NCBI RefSeq assembly: GCF_019320115.1
Contig: NC_089581.1
Location: 12,153,707 to 12,217,706, forward strand
Origin: Miscanthus floridulus
Taxonomy: Eukaryota > Streptophyta > Magnoliopsida > Poales > Poaceae
Direction: 5' to 3'
DNA length: 64,000 bases
A model generated the notes under the pieces. The model was not told where the DNA came from and searched no databases. It was given only the letters and a program-made list of their open reading frames with translations. Position numbers and translations under genes: made by a program. The first letter of the stretch is position 1; each line of letters starts with the position of its first letter. Shown here piece by piece: positions 12,101-23,416 of this stretch.

Positions 12101-15100
12101 ACCTAACTCCTACTCCAGGGACAACGCGGCGTGCGGAGTCAGGTCCGGGTTACTATAGCCTCGGAATCAGTGTACAAGACCAACTGCTCTCTCCACGCCT
12201 CGGCAGTCTACTTCAGGGTCTCGGCAACCTCGGGATTCGCGCCCGCCGAGCCCCCCACGACGGCTCGGCCTCGGCACCAACTGAGCCTCGGCTCTTTACA
12301 CTATCAGCACACAGCAACCAGCACGTCGTCCGCCATGCCCTGCGTCAGGCTATCATTGGAGCTCCCACGTCGCACAGGATCGGGCGTGGCCGGCGCGTTG
12401 CTCCAGTGCATCAAGGACAGGACCACTCCGTCGACCATACCGCCACAGTAACAGGCTATAGGGCTCGGACATGCCGCCTCTGTTCGCAGGACGCCGCATA
12501 GCGAACGCATGTATCACCCCTGACCCCCCTTCAACTATAAAAGGGAGGGACCGAGGCCGTTTCTAGGAGACGCATAGGCAGACGGACGAACTCACTCACG
12601 CGCAAGCAACACTCTGTAACACGCACGTTTACCCGCTGCCTGAGATCAGCATCTCAAGCAACTCACACCGCTCCACGCAGAGGCCTGGGACTAACTCCCT
12701 CTCTCGCCTTGCTTGTAACCCCCTACTACGAGCATTTCGGTGCAAGGAATACAAGATCGATATCTCAGACTGGACGTAGGGCACCCATCGTCCGAACCAG
12801 TATAAACCTTGTGTCTCTTTGCATCACCATCCGGGATTAGGGGCACGCAGTGCATTTTTACTAGTTGGTTGAGGGCCCGCCGGTCCGAAACACCGACAGT
12901 GTGGTTGACTCGAATCTTAATAGGATTTGATCCATCATAACACATGTCCAAACTTCATCCTCAGATATTGCAATTAAGTTCATAAAGGACAAGACACCTT
13001 ATACAATACAGTACTAGTATATGATACAGACAAATAGTAAAACTCGTTTTTACGGGCACAGGTCTTGTTGTGCTGCTGCTGCTGCTGCTGGCATCCCTCT
13101 CCTTTTGTGCGTCCAAACCCCAACTAGCGCGGTGCCGATCCATCCAAATGCATGCATTGACGCCGTGCACTGCGTGACATCTAAAGCATTTAATGTAACA
13201 GACACAAAAAACGTCAAAACGTATAGTGTGTGTGTGTGTCACACACACTTTTTACTAGTTATTTCTTGTTGTAGTAGTTTTACACATTATCTATATTTCC
13301 TGTGGGGCACTTCCCTTTCCTTATTGCATTTGTCCACTATATTTCATCCATTTCTTAAAGGCTGGCGGACTATGCTAGTGATTCCAGAACTAGAACAAGA
13401 GGTGAAGCTTCTCTCAGAATCAAAGTCTACTCGGAAGGTATGAATGACGCTCAGTTGCTTGTAACAAATTAATTCCTAACAATGAGATATTATTTATCAA
13501 CTGGGCTCAGGCTTTGAGATATTCCTGTGCATGATCAGCACTTCCCTAAAACCAATAATTTTCATGGTTGTTTTCTATTGAGATTTGTTCTCTAGGACTA
13601 GTTATACTGAAGGTAAACCAAAATATTGTAGCAGAAGCAGCTTGCCAAAATATTTGAGGTTTACCTACTCAACTTGAGTTCTTTCAGAAAAAAAAATACT
13701 CAACTTGAGGCCAACATGTTATGTAAGTAGAAACTATCTTGACCAAAAAAGTATTAGCGGCTTGTTCATATCCCTTTCATTATGTGATATTGTTCTCAGA
13801 CTTGGACATACTGATATTGCCAAGTTCATGTGGTCTATTGTCACAAACATGCTCGTGGCCTTTTTTTTACGTGCTATCTATTTCAGGAGCTTAGACATCT
13901 TAGAATGGAGCGTGATTCAATTGAAGACAGAATCCATCATCTTGAATGGTCTCTTAAGTAAGTTGAGAAAGTTTATTTAAGTTAAATTCTATTTTTACTG
14001 TTATGCAGTTACTCCACATTCTATTGCTTTAGCTTTGAAGAACTAACTTGAATCTTCTAACATAATTGTACTTTTGCATCAAAGTAGCCTTGGATCTTTC
14101 TAAGGAGAATTTCCAGGAAGATTTTATACTAATAAATTTGCTCAGCCACATTTGCTGTTAGCACTTCCAGTGGTCCTGCAAAATGCATGCAATATGCTTA
14201 CAAGAAAGTTACGCTGATCAAACACATTCTTATGCTCTGGTTTTGTGTTCCATCCACTACTATTCGCCATGTGGTATATAAAACAAGTGTTGTTTTCCTT
14301 GATGGCTGTAGTTTCCTAATTGATTTGCCGCTCTTTGTTCAGACTTGATGATGTCACAGAAAATCAGGAGAAGTTGTTCTCTGAACATGACAATCTGCTG
14401 GTTGGTCCTTATTTTGATTCATTTCGTTGTCAATTCCCTCCATTCCAAAGTGTCGACTTGATATAGCAAAGTATCGACTCCTATACCTACTTGATATAGC
14501 AAAGTGTGGACTCCTATACGGGAGAATGGGCAATTATTCGGTGGAGATTGGCGGCCGTTATAACCCAGCTGCCCTAGGCTTTGATGGCCTGATGGGCAGC
14601 GTCCTAGCCGCCCAGAGAGAGTTGGGAGGAGGGTGTGTCAGGGAGAGAGGAGAGTTCTCAGCATTCAGGTCCAAACCGAGAGTGTGGTTGGCTCGAATCT
14701 TAATAGGATTTAGGCCCAGTTAGAGCGTCTAATTTCTTTTATCTTCTATTACTTTAATATTTATAGGCCGTCTGTTTGTTTTCGCTTATAATCGGTTCAC
14801 CATGGCCCTGTTTGGTAGCAATCACAAGCATAGAAAAAGTACGACTAAGTTGTTTTGATCTAGCTTCTGTTTTTTTTAAAAAAATTGCTGGCACGATTAT
14901 GCCAGGCAAATATATTGATAGAGAAGAGGATCTAGCTTCTGCTTTTTAGTACAAACAAAGATGTGGGGAACAATTAAGTTGTACTAGCGGAACAACAAAA
15001 TTGTCACAGATGGGGATAGTCAAGAATATAACACGGAGGCTATTTTTTCACTTTAAATTGGGCCAAAACATACTCTATGTGAGCTAAATAACAAAGAAAT

Positions 15101-15973
15101 CGGAAGACAGAAAAATAACAAAGCAATCAGGAATTCAGGATAAAATAAGCCTTTGCGCACGAATAACATAGAAAACATGCTCTATGTGTTTCAGAGGTAT
15201 GATGGTCTTGGGTTGGTTATGCGTGTGCGTGTGTTTGTAAACGTCTATGTATATTTGTCGGCATAGATGTCTGCAACACAGTGGGAGTTATTCTGAGAAA
15301 GGGTCGAATTGAACAAATGACATTGGATGTTTCAACGTGTAAGTAACACGTGTGTGTGAGAGAGAGAGAGAGTGAGAGAGTAGAGAGTAGAGCTCTACAA
15401 TGTTAAAGCATTGACATATATGTGCATTCCATACACATACACTAGATAAAAAAAATGATTCATGCTCCTTAAAACAATTGGTACATGTTGGTAAAAATTC
15501 TTTTTTCTTTGATGGGGACTTTTTATTTTCATTTTTAATTGCAGAAACAGAGAGAGCATGTTCGCCGCCTTCATCAGGAGGCTCAGAGGCAACATCATCA
15601 GAAGGTAATGTTCTCAGTTACACGACTGCTGAATTTGTTCCCTGCGCTTTTTATCTTTCTAATTGTTTGCTTTCCGTTTGAGTTCAGTTTCATAAGGTGT
15701 GGGGACAGCTCATGAAGACTGGGTACCAAAATTCCAGATTTGCTCATCAGGTGGCAGAACGTTCAACCATACTTGACAGTGAGTGCTTAGAATGTTACGG
15801 GCAGCAATGTGTGGACTGACACAAGATTTTATTTTCACTTGTTTCCGCAGGTTGAGAGATTTGCATGCTTGTACAGCAGCCAGGTTACAAACTTCGGTTT
15901 GTATTCCCCCAATAAGTACTATCGTCCGAGCGAAGATTACATGCCCCACGAGTTTGATGTGCTTGGGCTGTAG
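162..15973 (+). CDS. HAD-superfamily 5'-nucleotidase (NT5C2-like), 16 exons, 5' end open
   Basis: Predicted to dephosphorylate nucleoside 5'-monophosphates (family knowledge). Exons: 162-461, 1166-1243, 2216-~2460, ~5015-5097, 5377-5460, 5660-5776, 5886-5976, 6051-6107, 6187-6240, 6802-6859, 13361-13437, 13887-13957, 14343-14400, 15545-15604, 15688-15750, 15851-15973; stop TAG 15971-15973. HAD motif I is GFDMDYT (Asp66 and Asp68 counted from the Met at 162), motif II is TFLVTN in exon 5, and motif IV is YVGDHIYGDI in exon 10. The C-terminus ends YMPHEFDVLGL. Phases match across the junctions checked. Three points are open: the Met at 162 may not be the true start, because the first exon may begin at a later splice acceptor with earlier exons outside the window; the exon 3/exon 4 junction could not be fixed with GT-AG sites; exon 7 appears to use a GC donor at 5977. 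Intron 10 (6860-13360) is swollen by F-box and LTR sequence. Confidence 0.88.
1905..2160. mobile_element. Stowaway-type MITE in intron 2 of the nucleotidase gene
   Basis: A 256-bp element starts CTCCTTCCATCC and ends with its inverted counterpart GGACGGAGG, flanked by TA on both sides (1903-1904 and 2161-2162). This is the classic Tc1/mariner Stowaway terminal motif. It contains no coding capacity. Confidence 0.88.
2881..3755. repeat. Diverged tandem duplication in intron 3
   Basis: Two units of about 430 bp (about 2881-3305 and 3322-3755) share the same order of landmarks: the block around 'ttcccgccaaaa', the block around 'gttgggatgattgaatg', the block 'gccttgttgatatcc', then 'attgttcaataa' and 'tttttgtaagttccag'. 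Substitutions and small indels are scattered, so the duplication is not recent. No open frame or transposon terminus was recognised. Confidence 0.8.
3905..4246. mobile_element. Tourist-like (PIF/Harbinger) MITE in intron 3
   Basis: A 342-bp element with terminal inverted repeats GGCTGCGTTTAGTTC and GAACTAAACCAGGCC, flanked by TAA on both sides (3902-3904, 4247-4249). The internal block with TTCGTCTC and 'tatatttaatactccatgcatg' recurs in other elements of the window (31654, 32999, 39020, 47219), which marks them as one superfamily. Confidence 0.85.
4250..4443. mobile_element. Second MITE abutting the first, TIR GGCCAGT
   Basis: A 194-bp element starts GGCCAGTTTCAATGGGG and ends CCCCTACTGAGACTGGCC. 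It is flanked by TAA on both sides (4247-4249 and 4444-4446) and so shares one TAA with the preceding MITE. No coding capacity. The 3-bp TAA duplication fits a Tourist/PIF-type insertion. Confidence 0.83.
4455..4840. repeat. Possible LTR or other retroelement remnant in intron 3
   Basis: The stretch has the texture of an LTR: GC-rich start, then a pyrimidine-rich block with the repeated phrase 'cttaatctcatcccc' near 4710-4745. No target-site duplication, primer-binding site or coding domain was found, so the call is weak. Confidence 0.25.
6297..6736. repeat. Foldback/TIR element in intron 9 with a GC-rich core
   Basis: The left arm (about 6322-6353) contains 'ggctttagtccaatatcc' and the right arm (6709-6736) its inverse 'ggatattggactaaagcc'. 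A second inverted pair lies inside (ggacattcaaat near 6299 and atttgaattgtcc near 6640). The AT-rich arms enclose about 270 bp of GC-rich sequence (6360-6620) that looks like captured genic DNA but carries no recognisable domain. Target-site duplication not resolved. Confidence 0.6.
7440..7690 (+). pseudogene. F-box (FBD-type) N-terminal fragment, copy A1, frameshifted
   Basis: The stretch encodes the start of a plant F-box/LRR/FBD protein: SALPDGVLGDIISLLPTKDA, then after a one-base frame change the LAKR..KHLWRS block and a following DCHDLPGF segment. The frame is broken in the GRVP/TLAKR region by an extra C relative to the second copy at 9760-9985. No start codon with a continuous frame exists. 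It lies inside intron 10 of the nucleotidase gene. F-box proteins recruit substrates to SCF ubiquitin ligases, but this fragment is too short and broken to do so. Confidence 0.75.
7685..8187. repeat. Duplicated ~505-bp block, copy 1
   Basis: Runs from 'taataacacaaacacaaaagg' to 'ccggattggctggtatg' and is nearly identical to 9117-9624. The block carries the plus-strand F-box B segment and, antisense at its right end, the 3' end of an FBD coding region. Confidence 0.85.
7790..8080 (+). pseudogene. F-box B fragment, copy 1 (start codon lost)
   Basis: Encodes an F-box motif (VPAEILVLIFTYLQCFADLL then SIAGVCKDWRNAV) that ends at a stop soon after a divergent tail (SLLCSLFL). The intact third copy at 11059 starts ATG GCC TCC TTG; here the same site reads ATT GCC TCC TTG, so the original start codon is gone. 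An upstream frame could only supply non-homologous residues. It is nearly identical to the copy at 9220-9517. Family role would be SCF adaptor, but this piece lacks any substrate-binding domain. Confidence 0.72.
8085..9110 (-). pseudogene. F-box/LRR/FBD C-terminal region fragments
   Basis: On the minus strand, 9095-8810 encodes an LRR-like stretch (LNVQAAELNKFRLQSS), about 8590-8495 encodes LELLKTLNVIQNLQLILPQ, and 8400-8085 encodes an FBD-type block (ISLTNLEVVEIKGFNGS, then in another frame SAPMLKIVRMELSKG). A frameshift lies near 8270. The order fits the C-terminal half of an FBD F-box protein, but the matching F-box N-terminus (7440, 9760) lies on the opposite strand, so the locus is rearranged. 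It sits antisense inside the nucleotidase intron. Confidence 0.65.
9117..9624. repeat. Duplicated ~505-bp block, copy 2
   Basis: Near-identical to 7685-8187, with only scattered single-base differences and a short CA-repeat length change near 9150. The high identity implies a duplication much younger than the decay of the F-box genes themselves. Confidence 0.85.
9220..9517 (+). pseudogene. F-box B fragment, copy 2 (start codon lost)
   Basis: Same coding block as 7790-8080 (VPAEILVLIFTYL..GVCKDWRNAV, same terminal SLLCSLFL). The ancestral ATG again reads ATT. An upstream frame beginning at 8803 runs into this copy in a different reading frame and is not a real fusion. Considered non-functional. 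Confidence 0.72.
9700..9985 (+). pseudogene. F-box (FBD-type) N-terminal fragment, copy A2
   Basis: Reads DYISAFPDGVLGDIISLLPT, then KDAGRVPTLAKRWKHLWRSA, then an acidic DDDALAAAISQIL segment; this frame is open, unlike copy A1. Just upstream a ~39-bp piece covering DYISA.PDGVLV is tandemly duplicated (about 9731-9769 and 9770-9808). The frame does not continue into leucine-rich repeats or an FBD domain, so it is an N-terminal scrap. Confidence 0.72.
10040..10165 (+). pseudogene. F-box B fragment, short copy 3
   Basis: The leader 'gaggaagagagaactggaaactg' is followed by ATG at 10095 and MASLASVPVEILIFTCLRCF, a truncated version of the F-box B motif with an internal deletion relative to the other copies. 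The ATG is retained here. Confidence 0.6.
11059..11445 (+). CDS. F-box motif ORF, copy 4 (chimeric, probably not functional)
   Basis: An open frame of 128 codons begins MASLAIVPVEILVLIFTYLQ and continues CFAELMSIAGVCKDWRNAV, a good F-box for Skp1 binding (family knowledge). After residue 45 the sequence (STFPYGVHLLP...) stops resembling the other copies and runs into unrelated DNA that recurs at 14520-14720. It is the only copy with both an intact ATG and an uninterrupted F-box. It could produce a small F-box-only peptide, but the chimeric tail and intronic position argue for a gene fragment. Confidence 0.4.
   Translation: MASLAIVPVEILVLIFTYLQCFAELMSIAGVCKDWRNAVHVPTSTFPYGVHLLPMVLPVVSSSMHQPSQRYRARAPVTAPGWGGFSIGDASDRETVTCQIVKELGLGMGNYSPAVTSVTLQRRGPSWL
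11515..12898 (+). mobile_element. Solo LTR, 1384 bp, TSD GTGTG
   Basis: The element begins TGCCGGGTACC and ends GAAACACCGACA, so it has TG...CA ends, and is flanked by GTGTG at 11510-11514 and 12899-12903. A TATA box (CTATAAAAGGG, about 12535) and the typical R/U5-like 3' half point to plus orientation. No internal coding region or second LTR is present, so it is the recombination relic of a full retrotransposon. The ending resembles LTRs of grass Ty3/gypsy elements, but family assignment is inference. Confidence 0.88.
11636..11870. repeat. Tandem ~52-bp repeats within the solo LTR
   Basis: Four to five imperfect copies of a unit built around 'gcctcgctagaggcctcgc' followed by 'ggaaggcctcggacggcc' occur head to tail. 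They belong to the U3-like part of the LTR. Confidence 0.75.
13068..13092. repeat. (TGC)n microsatellite
   Basis: About eight TGC/GCT triplets in a row within intron 10 of the nucleotidase gene. A short GT repeat follows at about 13226-13240. Confidence 0.8.
14455..14720. repeat. Short tandem repeat plus paralogue of the solo-LTR target site
   Basis: Two copies of 'cttgatatagcaaagt' plus following bases (14458-14520) precede a block similar to 11376-11510 and 12899-12950: 'gatgggcagc', 'ccaaaccgagag', then 'ggctcgaatcttaatagg'. Here the target is continuous, so it is an empty-site paralogue for the solo LTR. It lies in intron 13, just after exon 13. Confidence 0.7.
14721..15544. other. Intron 13, no gene recognised
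   Basis: Non-coding intron sequence with a short (GA)n/(GT)n stretch at about 15350-15380. I see no further gene or complete transposon. Confidence 0.5.
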
Positions 15974-16313
15974 GAGCAGTCCCTGCTGCTGCTCTGAGTT
16001 ACCCGTTGTAATTGACCCGCAGCAGGATAGGAGGGTGATTTTAGTTGTGACAATGTAGTTTCCGTATTTATAGACAGAAAGCTTCACCCATTGTGAAGGA
16101 GCGAAGGTATAACTATAGTAACCACAGTTCTACATATAACAGTAACTTTACCTGTATATAAATATGTCCATAACTAGTTTAGGAGGCAAAGGAAAGCAGT
16201 CCCAATCATGTCTGGAGTGAACATTTTGAATTCAGCGTTTTGTTAAGTGTCCCAACCATAACCATTGCTAGCATGCAAGTCAGGCTGATGTTTCGCTGAA
16301 AAAAGCTTGTTTA

Positions 16314-16433
16314 GGCCATGTTCGCTTCGCTGAAAAGTTATGGCTGAAAGTATTGTTTGATGATTTATTGTGAGAGAAAAACACTGTTCGTTCGCTGAAA
16401 TATTACGGCTCATAAGACAAGCGAACGGGGTCT
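16314..16433. mobile_element. Short MITE of the GGCC..GTTCGC family
   Basis: Starts GGCCATGTTCGCTTCGCTG and ends AAGCGAACGGGGTC style inverse, with the core 'gtgagagaaaaacactgttc'. The same core recurs at 28035, 39382 and elsewhere. It lies about 340 bp downstream of the nucleotidase stop codon. Superfamily not assigned. Confidence 0.7.
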
Positions 16434-16608
16434 AGTACGCACAACGTGGCAACTTCTGACTTAATCTTTCAGCTTCAAAGGTTAGCGTTGCAAAGTCGGT
16501 GGCGTTTCAACCCGAAGCAAAGGACCCCTCTTTGAGTGCTTGTCCGGTTACCCCTCTTTGTGTGCTTGAGAGGGCACTGACTTCACCTGTCAGGATTTAA
16601 ATATTCAA

Positions 16609-16644
16609 CCCCCCCCCCCCCCCCCCCCCCACCCCCACCCCCCC
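16609..16644. repeat. Poly-C tract
   Basis: A run of 22 C residues (16609-16630) followed by ACCCCC and ACCCCCCCC. The minus strand is therefore G-rich and could form a G-quadruplex. It is intergenic, about 640 bp after the nucleotidase stop. Confidence 0.9.
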
Positions 16645-16679
16645 TTAACCGATATAAACTCTAGTGATGAGTATTATTT

Positions 16680-17215
16680 GTGAGCATGCGATAAGAGTAG
16701 TAGACTTATGGTGTCTAGGAGTGTGTTGTGCGTTTGTGATGATGTGCAAATGTGCGCGTCATCCTTGTAATCGAAAAAAGACCAAACCACGTAAAAAAGA
16801 GGCACGCAACGGTCCAGAGAAGCCTATTTTCATTAACACGATGGGAAAACTACATATTATTTGCAAGCGCGCGATAAGTAGTAGACTTGTGGGGTGTGGG
16901 AGTGTGTTGTGCGTTCGTGATGGTGTTCAAACATGTGCGTCATCCCTGTAATTGAAAAAAGTACAAGCCACGTAGAAGAGAAAAGGCAACGGTCACTCCT
17001 ACAAATGTGTCACACACACATAGCTATACAAGTGTATCTCACACACATTCGTAGAAAAAAAAAGTGTTCCACACACTACTGCATATGCGTGCGAAAGAGA
17101 AAAGACAACGATCACTCCTACAAATGTGTCTTACACACATAGCTGTACAAACATGTTTCACACACACCACAACAAAAAAGTGTTCCACACACTACTGCAT
17201 ATATGCGTGTGAGTA
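16680..17215. repeat. Two adjacent pairs of diverged tandem repeats
   Basis: First pair: about 16685-16790 and 16865-16975, both containing 'ggagtgtgttgtgcgtt' and 'tgtaat.gaaaaaag'. Second pair: about 16982-17095 and 17100-17215, both containing 'cactcctacaaatgtgtc' and 'gtgttccacacactactgc'. The repeats are rich in CACACA/TGTGTG. No coding sequence. Confidence 0.72.
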
Positions 17216-17558
17216 TGTCTCGATCACGTGAGTTTATCTTTTTTTTCTCTCTAAAACATAGCATACGCTCACATACATGTATGCGCGCTCACCCATATGA
17301 ACACATAACTTACTTTATAACCATTTTCTGAGAGACTGAGCCGACTGATCTTGAGATTGACGAAGTCGCCATATGTAGTGTCAGCGCGTGAAGCTTAATC
17401 GATGGGCGCAATCAAGAGAAAATGCTGCAATTGAATGTCAAAAGAAGAGAATTTTAGTGCTTGATACAATGGTAGGGGCTTACTTGTGTATATTAGGATG
17501 TGTCACGATCACTGCTATTCTCCATAGGCCAATAAATATATATAAAGTAAAGTTCATA

Positions 17559-17695
17559 GGCCTGTTCGGCTTACCCCATATTCGGCCTGTTCGGCTTCTT
17601 TTTTCAGCCGGAACAGTGTTTTTCACTCACAACAATTCAGCTAGAACAGTGTTTTCAGCCAGTTTCAGCCAAAATTCTGCCAGCCGAACGGGGCC
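17559..17695. mobile_element. Short MITE of the GGCCTGTTCGGC family
   Basis: Begins GGCCTGTTCGGCTT and ends CCAGCCGAACGGGGCC, with internal 'cagccggaacagtgttttt'. A close relative lies at 38535-38672. No coding capacity. Confidence 0.75.
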
Positions 17696-18470
17696 ATAGC
17701 CGGTCCTCGAATTTGTTGGAGTGTGTCATCCCGGTCCCCGAACCCAAAAAGCATGTCATTCGACCTTAAAATATGTTTGGGTCTCATATTCATCCAAATG
17801 GCGTTGCGTGTCTGTTCCCGGGGAGGAGGCGCTATGTGTCTTGCAGGGTGCACCGACGAGGGAGAGAGGCGCAGGGGCCTCTTCCACCTAGGGCAGATTC
17901 CGGGGGCTGCCGGCGTAGGCGCGCTGGACTACGGGCACCAACCCTAGAGCGGAGTGGCCGACCGTGGAGCATCATGGCCGCGGCGGACCGACCCTACAGC
18001 GGAACGGCCCACCGGTGGGGAGCGCAGCAACCGGAGGAACCATAGCGCCGACACTCTCTTCGCTCCTCGCAAGGCTTCTGTAAGGCAGTTCACACGAATG
18101 ATAAAAGAAAGAGGGAAAATGAATGGGTACCTTCGTAAACTAGTGGCAGGTGGATATTTTTTTAAAGTTACCGTTTTCACAGATGGAGAAAGCAGGAGAG
18201 AGTTGTTATGTGTTTTGCACTAGAGAAAAAGCTACTTTTGCCTCAGCTCCTAAGATTCCCACCCTTCTGGTTGTCTTTTCGCTTTTTCTAAGCAAAAGCA
18301 ACTCCTAAAAATCCAACTAAAGGGACCCTAAGTGCTGCGAGTTGCAGCTAAACAAGACCTATAATGCACATCAACAATTTACATAGTTATTAATACATTA
18401 ATTAATGGGCATATAAATCATATAATTTATGGCTGAGACTTAGAATGACCTAGAACCGGAATTCTTGCTG
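17696..18470. other. Intergenic stretch, no gene recognised
   Basis: A GC-rich block (17810-18060) gives several overlapping short frames on both strands but none resembles a known protein. The rest is AT-rich intergenic DNA. Confidence 0.5.
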
Positions 18471-18478
18471 GATCTGTC

Positions 18479-19534
18479 TATAGATGTTCAACGGGCCGGC
18501 CTGGCCCGACACGGCATGGGCCCGTGCCAGGTACGGCCGAACAGTGTTCGGGCCGGCACGACACGTCGTGCCTACCGGGCCGTGCCTGACCTACGGCCCA
18601 GGCACGGCCTGCTGGGCCGTTTATCGGGCCGGGCCGGCCCGAGAAGCACGGTCAATCCAGCATGCCGGGCCAGCCTAGGCCCATGATGAAGCGCGAGCAG
18701 CCAGAGAGAGGGGGAAAGGGAGGAAGCGTGGGCCGCCGGAGTGGAGGCGGGGAGGGGGCGCCCGCGTGGGGGCGCGACATCGGCGCCCGTGCACGAGGGC
18801 CGAGGGGAGGGAGGGGCGTCCCGCGCGGCACCGGCCTCGATGCCGCCCGCAGCTCCATGAGCTACGGCCACCGGAGCAGCTGGGCCACGGACGGCGCAGT
18901 AGGGCCACCGGAGTAGCCCGCGTGGCTCCCGCGGCGCTGCCGCTGCACCATAGCCCTGCCACTGCACCACCGCTCCACCGCAGCCGCCTCTCACCATGGC
19001 ACCACACATCTGCGTGCCTACAGGCCGTATCCGGCCAAGGGGACGACAGATTCGGGCATGGCTGGTGACGGATTCAGAGAGAGAGGATGGAGAAGGGCCG
19101 AAGGGGGAAGACCCAGTCGGCCTTGGGGAGGGGGGAGGAGTTGAGGCCGGCCGACGACTCGGGGAGGGAGCGAGGGCCGAGGGGTTGCGGCTGCGTGGCT
19201 GCCCGTGCTTCTCGGGAGGGGGTGTTAGGGTTAGTCGGCACCAGGCTGCGCGGACGTGGAGGCGATGGGGTGTTAGGGTTAGCCGAGCCGAGGGGGGAGG
19301 CGGGGACGGTGGGGCGCACTGGGCCGTGGGGAGGGGAGGAAGGAGTGAGGAGGCCCAGGAGGGGGAGGGGCAGGTCGGGCCGACCGTCGAAGGCCGGGCC
19401 ATGCCGTGCCAGCCCACGGGCCTAAGCAGCGCCCCAGCATGACCTGCACCCTCGGGCTAGGCCATGCTTGTGTCGGGCTAAAAAAATAGGCTTCGTGCCG
19501 TGTCGTCGTGCCTCGGGCTGCATGGACATTTATA
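18479..19534. mobile_element. GC-rich non-autonomous hAT-like element, 1056 bp
   Basis: Terminal inverted repeats TATAGATGTTCA (left) and TGGACATTTATA (right), flanked by GATCTGTC (18471-18478) and GATGTGTC (19535-19542), an 8-bp duplication with one mismatch. The 8-bp length is diagnostic of the hAT superfamily. The ends are packed with GGCCCG/CGGGCC and GCACGGC motifs. The interior opens long frames on both strands, the longest 281 codons on minus, but composition alone explains them and no transposase or known domain is seen. Confidence 0.8.
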
Positions 19535-19544
19535 GATGTGTCTA

Positions 19545-19881
19545 GGCACTGTTTGGTAGAGCTCCCAGAGCTGATTCTCTGCTAAATCCAGTAGGAGCTC
19601 TGCCAAACAGTTTATCAGAGAGAAGTGATTCTCTGCTGATTCCGTGAAGTGATTCCCCATCGTGATTTTGAGAGTTTATGTTAAAGAATCAAAGAGAATT
19701 ACTTTCAGCCACAGAATCACTTCTCTCAGAGAATCAGAATCATCTCTCCCAGCCTCTTAGTATATTTCAGAGAATCACTTTATAGAATTAGCAGAGAATC
19801 ACTTCTCTTTGAAAAAACTATTTGGCAGAGCTCATGCTGGATTCAGCTGAGAAAACTTTGAGAGCTCTACCAACTAGAGCC
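19545..19881. mobile_element. MITE with TIR GGCACTGTTTGGTAGAGCTC
   Basis: Left end GGCACTGTTTGGTAGAGCTC and right end GAGCTCTACCAACTAGAGCC are inverted copies. The interior repeats 'cagagaatcacttctct'. It begins almost directly after the hAT-like element and ends about 300 bp upstream of the NDUFS8 start codon. Tourist-like by its ends; the target duplication is unclear. Confidence 0.7.
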
Positions 19882-20186
19882 TAACAGGCCCTCCCTACCA
19901 AGAAGAGAAACCAGCTACGGCTACGGTCTACGGGTACAGGGTCCCAACTCCAAACCGACCCCAGGAACGAACCGCCTTGATCCGTTGGGCCCCCTGCCGC
20001 TCTCTCCGACACAGCTCAGCCCACTCGCGACCCGCAGCGCGTCTCCTCCTTTCCTCGTCCACCCGGCCATCTCCGCAGCCACTAACCCGCAGCCCAGCAC
20101 CGGCCGCTCCACGCCTCCACCCCCCTCGTTTCGGTCCGACGAGCCCATCGCCTCCGCCGCTTCGTCGCCGTCGAGGTCGCACCACC

Positions 20187-22752
<2,566 letters not shown>

Positions 22753-23410
22753 ATCTGTCTTCCATTGTGGTTGATAAACTGGGTTCTTCCATTTTCCATA
22801 TTTTGCTCAACTAGCTGATGAATAAGCACACAATGTGTCATAACTTAGATCCCAGGTACCATGTTTTTGTACCTCGGCACCATCTGTCTGTTTTGTTCAT
22901 TGCCTTGCCAAAGGTGGCACCGAATGTTGTTTAGTGGGAAAATTCCTTCTGTAGCACTGAACTGTTTTCAGTCAGACCTTATTTTGTATACAATGAAACA
23001 GGACACTGTGCTCACGGCTCAGTGATTTGGTGAATGTTAACATGCTTGTTTCTCACTCTGTTTTTAAACAAACAACGTTTGAACTAATTAGCTTGCTGTA
23101 AATGTCGTTTATTTAAAAACAAACGGAGGTAGTACCAAATTTTTGAACTTGGGATGTTGCAGGAAACCGTTGGGTCCTGGAGGGTTAGTCTATGTACGTG
23201 TCTGCCTATCTATGACCTTGCAGATCATGAAGCGGCAGGAACATAAATATCATTTTTATATATTGGAGAGTCTATACGTGTCTGCCTATCTATGTCCTTC
23301 AAAATTTGACTGGTAAATCTGAGTGTCGTGTCTCTGATATAACATCTATTTCGTATTATTTTAAATCCTGTTGAAAGTATCTAACTTATAAAATATTTTA
23401 AGAACCTAAA
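22753..23410. other. NDUFS8 3' UTR and intergenic spacer
   Basis: Probable 3' untranslated region to about 23000, then a short duplicated phrase 'acgtgtctgcctatctatg' at about 23196 and 23277. No gene seen. Confidence 0.5.
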
Positions 23411-23416
23411 ATAAAA

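Noticed and set aside
11602..12501. 299-codon plus-strand frame
   Set aside because: Entirely within the solo LTR; the repeated arginine-rich segments are translations of its 52-bp tandem repeat.
18572..19417. 281-codon minus-strand open frame, proline/serine/arginine-rich
   Set aside because: It lies inside the hAT-like element, overlaps equally open frames on other strands, and is explained by GC-rich composition. No domain or conserved pattern seen.
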